Source: Chromatiales bacterium
GTDB taxonomy: Bacteria; Pseudomonadota; Gammaproteobacteria; Steroidobacterales; GCA-2729495
Assembly: GCA_016789885.1 (NCBI GenBank)
Contig: JAEUPZ010000005.1
Location: 29,117 to 93,116, forward strand
DNA: 64,000 nucleotides
Direction: 5' to 3'
Shown here: positions 56,495-64,000 of the stretch, in pieces
Position numbering within the stretch: position 1 is the stretch's first letter
Layout: each line of letters opens with the position of its first letter
The notes under the pieces: model-generated
The model's input: only the letters and a program-made list of their open reading frames with translations
Told to the model about the DNA's origin: nothing
The model's database searches: none
Made by a program: the position numbers and the translations under genes

Positions 56495-57157
56495 ATGAAG
56501 CTGTACGGTGCCATCGCGTCCCCCTACGTCGCCCGCGTCGTGATGTTCGCGCGCATCAAGGGGGTCGACCTGCTGCTGGCCGAGGCGCCGGGCGGCAACA
56601 TCAAGAGCCCCGAGTACCTGAAGCTGAACCCGATGGGCAAGATGCCGACCCTCGACGTGGACGGAAAGGGCATCGGCGAGTCGAGCATCATCTGCGACTT
56701 CCTCGAGGACGCCGCCGGCGGCCAGCCGGGCCTGCCGGCCGACGCCTTCGAGCGCGCGCGTTCGCGGCTCGTGGCCCGCATCGTCGACCTGTACCTGATG
56801 CCGCACGTGAGCCCGCTGTTCCGGCAGATGAATCCGGAGAAGCGCGACGCGGCCTCCGTTGATGCCGCCGCCAAGGAGATCGCGAAGGCCTACGGCTACG
56901 CCGAGCAGGTGATGGGGCCGGGGCCCTTCTGCGTGGGCTCGACGCCGACGCTGGGCGACTGCGCGCTCTCCACGTCGACGCAGATGCTGAAGACGATCCT
57001 TGCCGCCGGGTTCCCGGAGATTCCCGACCCGGTGGCGGGCGGGCGGCTCGCGACCTGGTGGCAGGCGGTGCAGGCGCATGCGGCCTGCGGGCCGGTGATC
57101 GAGGACCACGGGAAGGCCTTCGGGGGCTTCATCAAGATGATGGCGGCGCGGCGCTGA
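56495..57157 (+). CDS. glutathione S-transferase-like protein
   Basis: 220 residues. Thioredoxin-like N-domain with KLYGAIASPYVARVVMFARIKGV and the GSH-binding PTLDVDGKGIGESSIICDFLE (cis-Pro then E-S-S), followed by a helical C-domain (about 90-220). Catalytic residue is not clear. An earlier ATG at 56486 gives three more residues; the GAGGAG site fits 56495 better. Near pyrB but on its own. Confidence 0.85.
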   Translation: MKLYGAIASPYVARVVMFARIKGVDLLLAEAPGGNIKSPEYLKLNPMGKMPTLDVDGKGIGESSIICDFLEDAAGGQPGLPADAFERARSRLVARIVDLYLMPHVSPLFRQMNPEKRDAASVDAAAKEIAKAYGYAEQVMGPGPFCVGSTPTLGDCALSTSTQMLKTILAAGFPEIPDPVAGGRLATWWQAVQAHAACGPVIEDHGKAFGGFIKMMAARR

Positions 57158-57179
57158 GGCGCCGCCGACCCCGGGATCC

Positions 57180-57201
57180 GGAGCCGCGCGGTTACGGCTC
57201 C
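57180..57201. terminator. hairpin between convergent GST and VCBS genes
   Basis: GGAGCCG pairs with CGGCTCC over an eight-base loop; flanking CCCGGG/CCCGGGG can extend it loosely. Confidence 0.5.
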
Positions 57202-57316
57202 CGGGGTGTCTCCCCGTTCATGGTGGTCGAGCGGCGCTGACCGGGCGTCGTAGCCCTGCCGCCGCGGAGGCGCGGCTGCCCACGTCAGGCAATAAGTCCG
57301 GCGCCGTACTCCGCCC

Positions 57317-58939
57317 TCAGGTCGCCGGGCAGGCCAGCGTCACGTCCGGCGGGCAGTTCACGCGCGGCAGCTTGCTGCCGCCGAAGGGACCGGCGCGGAA
57401 CGTGAAGACGTGGATCTGCCGCGCCTCGAAGACGGGCACGTAGATCTCCGCGAAGCCCCAGGCACCCGGCCGGTCGTAGCGCCAGGCCACGCCGCCGATG
57501 GTCGAGATGACCTCGCCCTTCGGGTCGTCGGTGCGGATCGTCTGGGTCGTGCCCGGCCCGTAGTGGTCGTTGATGTCGAAGATCGTGAACGACTCGTAGG
57601 TCCAGTCGTCCTCGCGCTGGCTCGCGGGCTTCAGGATCCACACGCGCGAGGCTTCGTCGCCGCCCACGAGGATCCACGGCCGCACGCGCTTCTCGAGCCA
57701 GCGGATCGGCCAGAAGGCCACGGCGCGGTTCGGCGCGAGGCGTCCAGGGCCGCGGGCCGGCACAGGCACCGTCGGGTTCGGGCGGATGTTGTCCTTGAGG
57801 ATGTGGGTCGTCCACGGGTCCTCGAAGAGGCGCCCGCTGGCCGGTGGCTGCAGCGCGATGACGCGGCCGGGGATCTTGTCGGCGGTGACGTCGAAGCAGC
57901 CGTCGCCCTGGTGGTTGCTGGTCAGGATCTCGAGCCGCCCGTCGCCGTTCAGGTCGACTGCCTCGACGGCGAAGGGCCGGCCCTGGCCGGTCATGACCGT
58001 CGCACGGCGCAGGGGCCGCCCGGCCGCGGGGTTGAAGTCGGCCCACTGGCCGCCGGCCGGGGCACCGAACACGGTGATGTTGTCGCTGGTGAAGAAGTGC
58101 GTGGCGATGATCTCGGGCACGCCGTCACCTTCGAGGTCAGCCAGGTCGAGGTTGACCTCGGGGCCGTTCTTCTCGTCGGGAAGGCCCGCGAGTACGCGCA
58201 CTTCCCACGGCACGTCGGGCTTCAGGTCCTTGCCCGGGTTGCGGAAGTAGATCAGCTCGCCGACGAACGGGCACTTGTACATGAAGGGCATCAGGTTGGC
58301 GCGCGCCGTGACGATGTCCTTCAGGCCGTCGCCATCCATGTCGTGGAACAGCGCCTGGTGGTAGAACCAGCGGTCGTTGCGCACGACGCCGCCGCTGCAG
58401 TCCGGGGTGGCGGTGCCGGCCGCCGCCACGACGTACTCGGGCCGCGCGGGGTCGTCGATGTTGACGATGGTGAAGCGGCCGGCCTTCGGCGTGGCGAGGA
58501 AGCCGCCGGGCACGACGACGGCGTTGAAGGGCAGTACGCCTTCGGGCACCACGTCCGACTCGTTGGGCCACACCTCCTTGTACGGCGGGCCCGCGCGGTC
58601 GGTGAGCACCTCGAGCTGGGTGGCCGGGTCGAACTTTGCCAGGTCGACGCCGTCGAGGTCAGGGATCCACGCCACCAGGTCGCGCTCGAAGACGCGCGTG
58701 ACCTTCTCGCCGTCGGCCGCGCGCTCGACGTTGAAGAAGCTCGACATCATCAGCGCCGCACGCCCGTCCGGGCCCACCTCGGCAACGTGCAGGAACGCCG
58801 GGTTGAACGGCAGCGTCAGCATGCCCTTGCGGAAGAGGCGCAGGCACGCCTCGGGCTCCGCCGCGAAGGCGGCGAGGGCCGTGGCCAGTCCGGCAGTGGC
58901 GAGCAGGGCGGCGGCAGGCAGGCGGCGATGGCGCGGCAT
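57317..58939 (-). CDS. exported VCBS/FG-GAP repeat protein
   Basis: 540 residues with a signal peptide. Several FG-GAP/VCBS-type calcium loops are visible: HDMDGDGLKDIVTAR, LEGDGVPEIIATH, DLNGDGRLEILTS and DINDHYGPG. These give a beta-propeller usually used in adhesion or scaffold roles. No catalytic motif. Stop codon is 40 bases after a pyrimidine-rich tail CPPDVTLACPAT with two Cys. Divergent from the giant protein gene. Confidence 0.85.
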   Translation of the reverse strand: MPRHRRLPAAALLATAGLATALAAFAAEPEACLRLFRKGMLTLPFNPAFLHVAEVGPDGRAALMMSSFFNVERAADGEKVTRVFERDLVAWIPDLDGVDLAKFDPATQLEVLTDRAGPPYKEVWPNESDVVPEGVLPFNAVVVPGGFLATPKAGRFTIVNIDDPARPEYVVAAAGTATPDCSGGVVRNDRWFYHQALFHDMDGDGLKDIVTARANLMPFMYKCPFVGELIYFRNPGKDLKPDVPWEVRVLAGLPDEKNGPEVNLDLADLEGDGVPEIIATHFFTSDNITVFGAPAGGQWADFNPAAGRPLRRATVMTGQGRPFAVEAVDLNGDGRLEILTSNHQGDGCFDVTADKIPGRVIALQPPASGRLFEDPWTTHILKDNIRPNPTVPVPARGPGRLAPNRAVAFWPIRWLEKRVRPWILVGGDEASRVWILKPASQREDDWTYESFTIFDINDHYGPGTTQTIRTDDPKGEVISTIGGVAWRYDRPGAWGFAEIYVPVFEARQIHVFTFRAGPFGGSKLPRVNCPPDVTLACPAT

Positions 58940-59192
58940 CGGGGAGCTCCGAGGCGGGTACAGGGCGCCATTATCACCGCATCGCGCCGCGGTCGGGTGG
59001 CTGTGAGCGTGGCCAGCCGCGTCGTTCGACCGCAGCGGTGCCGCGACCTGCGACCGTCGCTGATCTTGCGAGAGGCTTGATCAGTCTGTTAAGCGATGTG
59101 TTCAACGACGCCACGGATACCTCACACGGCGGGTGACATGTCCCCGTCGCGAGGCCGCGATCGTCACCAACGAAGAAGAACGGGGGAGCAAG

Positions 59193-62100
59193 ATGACTCG
59201 ATTCGGACTCGGCCTGTGGGCCGGCGCAGTGCTCGTGGCGGGGCCCATGGCAGCAGGCGCGACCAGCGTGTCGATACCCTTCGAGCCCAACGTCGGCCAG
59301 CTGGACGAGCGCGTGGCCTACCGCGCGCAGACGTTCGCGGGACCGCTGCTGGTGACCCGTTCGGGCACACTCGAGCTGCAGCTGGTGCCGCCGCGCAGCG
59401 CGCGCGCCGGCGTGAATCCGGCGCCGCTGGTCGAGATGGCAGTCGATGGCACGTCGCATCCCGCCGCCGGCGAGCCGGCCATCACCCGCGTCAACTATCT
59501 GGTCGGGGCCGACCAGTCGCGCTGGCACCGCAACGTTCCGACCTACGCCGACGTCCAGCTCGGCGAGGTGTGGCCCGGCGTCCGTGTGCACGTGCGGGCC
59601 TTCGACCGCAACGTCGAGAAGATCTTCACCGTCGCCCCCGATGGCTCCGTCGCGGACATCCGCATGACGGTGTCCGGCGCGCAGCGCCTCGAGCGCGGGG
59701 CCGGTGGCGAGTTGCGCCTCGACACCGCCGTGGGCGCCGTGACGTACACGGCACCGATCGCCTTCCAGGAGATCGATGGCCGGCGCATCGACGTGCCCGT
59801 GCGGTACACCGTTGCTGGGGCGAGCTACGGCTTCGCCGTGGGCGAGTATGACCGCACGCGTCCGCTGGTCATCGACCCCATCATCCAGTCGACGTACCTC
59901 GGTGGCGACGTGACGGGCACCTCCCTCGAGGAGAGTGCCGAGTCGGTCGCCGTCCATCCCACCACGGGCGACGTGTATCTGGCCGGTGGCGCGAACTCGG
60001 CCGGGCTGGCCACGGCCGGCGCCGCGCAGGCCACCTTCAGCGGCTCCCAGGACGCCTTCGTGGCCCGCCTGAATGCGGGGCTCACGCAGTTCCTGCAGGT
60101 CACCTACCTGGGCGGCGGCGTCAACGACCAGGCCCTGGGGCTCGCGGTCACGGCCGATGACGTCTGGGTCGGCGGGCAGACCAGCTCCAATGACTTCCCG
60201 GGCACGGCTGGCGGTGCCCAGGCCACGGATCCCAACGGTGCCGGCGTGACTGCCAGCAATGGCTTCGTGGCCCGCCTGCCTCTCACCCTCGATGCCGTCA
60301 CCAATGCCACCTACTTCGGCGGCACGACCAACAACGCGACGGAGATCCGGAGCCTCATACAGCACCCCAACGGCGACCTGTACGCCTGCGGCAACACCTT
60401 CTCCGGCTCGCTCCCCGCCACGACCGGTGGCTTCGACGCGGCCAACAATGCCGGCACGCAGGTGGCCTTCGTCCTGCGCCTGAACACGGCCCTGACGGCC
60501 TTCGGACAGGCCACCTATTTCGGTACCGGCAACGCGGTCATCTGCAACTCGCTCGCCGCGGAGCCGGGCACGGGCCAGGTCTTCGCCGCCGGCACGTCCG
60601 CCAACGGTGCAGTGCCCAACACCGCCGGTGGTGCCCTCGACGGGATCGGCGGCACCCAGCAGGGCTGGGTGGCACGGTTCTCGGCGGACCTGACCACGGC
60701 CCCCCAGGCCAGCTACACCATCGGCAGCGGGCGCGCGCTGACGGTTCGCCACCATCCGGTGAATGGAGACATCTACGTGACCGGCAACGCCGGCAGCGGG
60801 TCGACCACGGTGCCGCCGGGCGCCCTCACCGGCGCCGCCCAGGGCACCTGTGCCACGGCTGGCTGCCAGTACGTCTGGCGCTTCGACCCCAGCCTGACCA
60901 GCGTGACGGCGGGTACGTATTTCAGCCGCTCGACGGGCTCGATCACCCTGTCGGGGCGCGAGCACCTGCTCATCGATGCCGACAGTGGTGACGTGTTCCT
61001 GACGGGCCAGTCAGGCTCCGGGCTGCCGTCCACCTCCGGTGGTTTCTTCGCGAGCCCGGCGGGCTCGGAGGCGCCGGGCTTCGTGGCCCGCCTCGCGGCG
61101 AGCCTCGGGACGATCGTGCAGGCAACCTACCTGCAGGCTGACCAGGGCGGCATGAATCCGCGCACGCTGGCGCTGTCGCCCGTCAACGGCGACCTCTATG
61201 TCGCGGGCCTGACCACCAACGACACCCTGCCGTTCGCCTCGGGCGGCGCGCAGGCCACCTATGGCGGTGGCAGCGACGTGTTCGCCATGCGCGTCACCGC
61301 CGACCTGCGGGGCCAGCCGGTGACGCCGGGCGTGCTGCAGTTCTCGGCCGCCACGTACCAGGCCGGCGAGGGTGCCGGCACGCTCATTGCCACGGTGACC
61401 CGGACCAACGGGTCGGATGGCGCGGTGAGCGTGCAATGCGGTACACCCCTCCTGGGTAGCGATACTGCCCTCAACAACCAGGACTTCGATGGCGTGCTCA
61501 CGACCCTGAACTGGGCCAATGGCGACACGGCCAGCAAGACCTGTTCAGTGATCCTTCTCGAGGACGCGCTCGTCGAGGGCAACGAGACGTTCGCGCTGTC
61601 GCTGTCGAACCCCACCGGTGGCGCCACCATCGGCTCCCAGTCGACGGCGGTGGCCACGATCATCGACAACGACTCCGCAGGTACCCTGCAGTTTACGGCT
61701 GCCACGTTCCAGGCAGGCGAGGGCGTCGGCAATCTGGTCGCCACCGTGAGCCGCTCGGGCGGTACGGCGGGTGCCGTCAGCATCACGTGCGCTGCCTCGA
61801 CCCAGGGTGGCAACACGGCCACCGCCGGTACGGATTACACCGCGGTGTCGGCCACGCTGAACTGGGCCGATGGTGACGCCGCGAACAAGTCGTGCACGGT
61901 GCCCGTGGCCGACGACGCCGCGGTTGAAGGGAGCGAGACCTTCACGCTGACCCTGTCGGCGCCGACCGGCGGGGCGACCCTCGGTGCGCCCGCCACGGCG
62001 ACGGCCACCATCGTCGACAACGACGTTGCCCCGCCCCCGCCGGGCAACGACGTCACGGTGACTGGCTCCTACGGCGGTGGCGGCAGCGTGGAGTGGCTGA

Positions 62101-62804
62101 CGCTGGGCGGCCTGCTGTCCCTGCTGGCCTGGCGGCGCCGGTCGCGGGTATCGCGAGCGGTGCGGCCACTGGCCGGGGCGGCGCTCGGCCTCGTGGCCGG
62201 CAGCGCGCTGGTATCTATGCCGGCCGCCGCCGCCGAGCCCGGCGTCTACGCCGGTGTCCGGGGTGGCCTCACCTACAGCACCCTCGACGACGGCGATCTC
62301 TCGGGCGCCATTGACGCCGTAGCCGACGGAGCCAGCGCTTCGGCCGACAGCAGCGACTTCGGCGGTACGGTGTACGTGGGCTTCCGGTTCCTGCCGTGGC
62401 TCGCGCTGGAAGCGGGATACGTGCAGCTCGGCGAGTACGACGTGACCCTGCAGGCCGAGGACACTACCGCAGGGGCCGTGATCGACGCGGCGGTGCGTGC
62501 CGTCGGCGATGCCGGGCGGGGCGTCAGCGTCACGGCGCGCTTCGACGTGCCGCTCGGCGAACGCTTCACGCTGGTGCCCCGGGCCGGCGTCCACACCTGG
62601 GACTCGGAGATCGAGCTGGCCGCGGGCTCGCAGCGTCGCAAGTCCACGCGTGATGGCCTGGGTGTGACGGGTGGCCTTGCAGTGGGCTACGCGATCAACG
62701 ACCAGTGGAACGTCGGCCTGAGTGCCGATTACTTCGTGCCCTCCAGCCGCAACGAGATCGTGATCTACGGGCTGCAGGTGGAGTACGCGTTCGGTACCCG
62801 GTAG
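59193..62804 (+). CDS. giant secreted protein: DUF7948, beta-propeller, Calx-beta, internal sorting signal, C-terminal beta-barrel
   Basis: 1203 residues. After a signal peptide: a DUF7948-like domain (FEPNVGQLDERVAYRAQ), SBBP-type propeller repeats (about 230-700, units like HPTTGDVYLAGG), and two Calx-beta domains (about 710-945). At 953-985 DVTVTGSYGGGGS is followed by a hydrophobic helix and RRRSR, a typical GlyGly/JDVT-CTERM sorting signal. Then a second hydrophobic segment ends in MPAAAA (about 1010) and residues 1015-1203 look like an outer-membrane beta-barrel (alternating strands, ends YAFGTR). The fusion is unexpected. ATG after GGGGGAGCAAG. Confidence 0.8.
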   Translation: MTRFGLGLWAGAVLVAGPMAAGATSVSIPFEPNVGQLDERVAYRAQTFAGPLLVTRSGTLELQLVPPRSARAGVNPAPLVEMAVDGTSHPAAGEPAITRVNYLVGADQSRWHRNVPTYADVQLGEVWPGVRVHVRAFDRNVEKIFTVAPDGSVADIRMTVSGAQRLERGAGGELRLDTAVGAVTYTAPIAFQEIDGRRIDVPVRYTVAGASYGFAVGEYDRTRPLVIDPIIQSTYLGGDVTGTSLEESAESVAVHPTTGDVYLAGGANSAGLATAGAAQATFSGSQDAFVARLNAGLTQFLQVTYLGGGVNDQALGLAVTADDVWVGGQTSSNDFPGTAGGAQATDPNGAGVTASNGFVARLPLTLDAVTNATYFGGTTNNATEIRSLIQHPNGDLYACGNTFSGSLPATTGGFDAANNAGTQVAFVLRLNTALTAFGQATYFGTGNAVICNSLAAEPGTGQVFAAGTSANGAVPNTAGGALDGIGGTQQGWVARFSADLTTAPQASYTIGSGRALTVRHHPVNGDIYVTGNAGSGSTTVPPGALTGAAQGTCATAGCQYVWRFDPSLTSVTAGTYFSRSTGSITLSGREHLLIDADSGDVFLTGQSGSGLPSTSGGFFASPAGSEAPGFVARLAASLGTIVQATYLQADQGGMNPRTLALSPVNGDLYVAGLTTNDTLPFASGGAQATYGGGSDVFAMRVTADLRGQPVTPGVLQFSAATYQAGEGAGTLIATVTRTNGSDGAVSVQCGTPLLGSDTALNNQDFDGVLTTLNWANGDTASKTCSVILLEDALVEGNETFALSLSNPTGGATIGSQSTAVATIIDNDSAGTLQFTAATFQAGEGVGNLVATVSRSGGTAGAVSITCAASTQGGNTATAGTDYTAVSATLNWADGDAANKSCTVPVADDAAVEGSETFTLTLSAPTGGATLGAPATATATIVDNDVAPPPPGNDVTVTGSYGGGGSVEWLTLGGLLSLLAWRRRSRVSRAVRPLAGAALGLVAGSALVSMPAAAAEPGVYAGVRGGLTYSTLDDGDLSGAIDAVADGASASADSSDFGGTVYVGFRFLPWLALEAGYVQLGEYDVTLQAEDTTAGAVIDAAVRAVGDAGRGVSVTARFDVPLGERFTLVPRAGVHTWDSEIELAAGSQRRKSTRDGLGVTGGLAVGYAINDQWNVGLSADYFVPSSRNEIVIYGLQVEYAFGTR

Positions 62805-62812
62805 CGGTTCAA

Positions 62813-62840
62813 GGGCGGCCGGCCCGCAGGCCGGCCGCCC
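62813..62840. terminator. perfect 12-base hairpin between convergent genes
   Basis: GGGCGGCCGGCC-CGCA-GGCCGGCCGCCC, nine bases after the giant gene stop and before the peroxidase stop. Likely bidirectional. Confidence 0.7.
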
Positions 62841-62916
62841 TGTACCTCGAGCGTCGGGGACGGCGGCACCAGATGCGTGACGCCGCCGGCACGCCGGCTG
62901 TGGTGCCGCCCGGTCC

Positions 62917-64000
<1,084 letters not shown>

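Overview
The window is 64 kb of uniformly GC-rich, gene-dense chromosomal DNA with short spacers. It probably comes from a Gammaproteobacterium, or a related Pseudomonadota lineage, that lives in the environment. The reasons are three proteins with PEP-CTERM-type sorting tails, a PA2778/PA2779 pair, GC-rich GTG/ATG gene starts and 'TGnTANNNT-GCGC' style promoter elements. The species cannot be fixed from the sequence. I found no tRNA, rRNA, CRISPR array, transposase or phage gene.

Layout: 1-3611 (minus) is the front of a group 3b NiFe hydrogenase operon (hydB, a cyclic-nucleotide-binding protein, hydG, hydD, hydA; hydA runs off the left edge). 3974-5925 holds two convergent PEP-CTERM proteins, one behind a sigma-54-like promoter, separated by a repeat and hairpin element. 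6208-11379 has a flavoprotein, a membrane-anchored TAXI-type binding protein, an outer-membrane protein and a DUF2252 protein. 11573-14801 is a divergent TetR locus: an unrecognised polytopic membrane protein plus an HdeA-like secreted protein on one side, TetR and a serine hydrolase on the other, with overlapping palindromes between them. 15000-29125 is mixed housekeeping and accessory content: an rRNA/tRNA methyltransferase, mutarotase, a phospholipase D-like lipoprotein, CorA, a CBS protein, an AspT-type transporter, a methyltransferase and a GPH-type transporter. 29346-36378 has the third PEP-CTERM protein, an amidohydrolase, an isocitrate-type dehydrogenase, a luciferase-like oxidoreductase, an alpha/beta hydrolase and a DUF502 protein.

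36486-42720 is a compact operon of phosphoketolase, glycogen phosphorylase and acetate kinase. Together they could release glucose-1-P from glycogen, cleave a sugar phosphate to acetyl-P and make ATP plus acetate. Next to it lies a relic of the end of a PhoX-type phosphatase. 43002-49773 has peptide deformylase, a RidA protein, a TPR protein, AzlCD, a PEBP protein and a LysR-controlled pirin plus azoreductase pair. 49853-57157 has a lipoprotein, a JmjC-like cupin, two glycosyltransferases, the PA2778/PA2779 pair, a divergent aspartate carbamoyltransferase and a GST. 57317-64000 has a VCBS/FG-GAP protein, a 1203-residue secreted protein that seems to carry an internal sorting signal followed by a beta-barrel, and a di-haem cytochrome c peroxidase lipoprotein cut by the right edge.

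The hydrogenase (NAD(P)H-linked H2 turnover), the glycogen-to-acetate operon and the cytochrome c peroxidase suggest a facultative organism that meets low oxygen. That is inference from gene content. The least explained items are the TetR-flanked membrane/secreted pair and the internally tagged giant protein.
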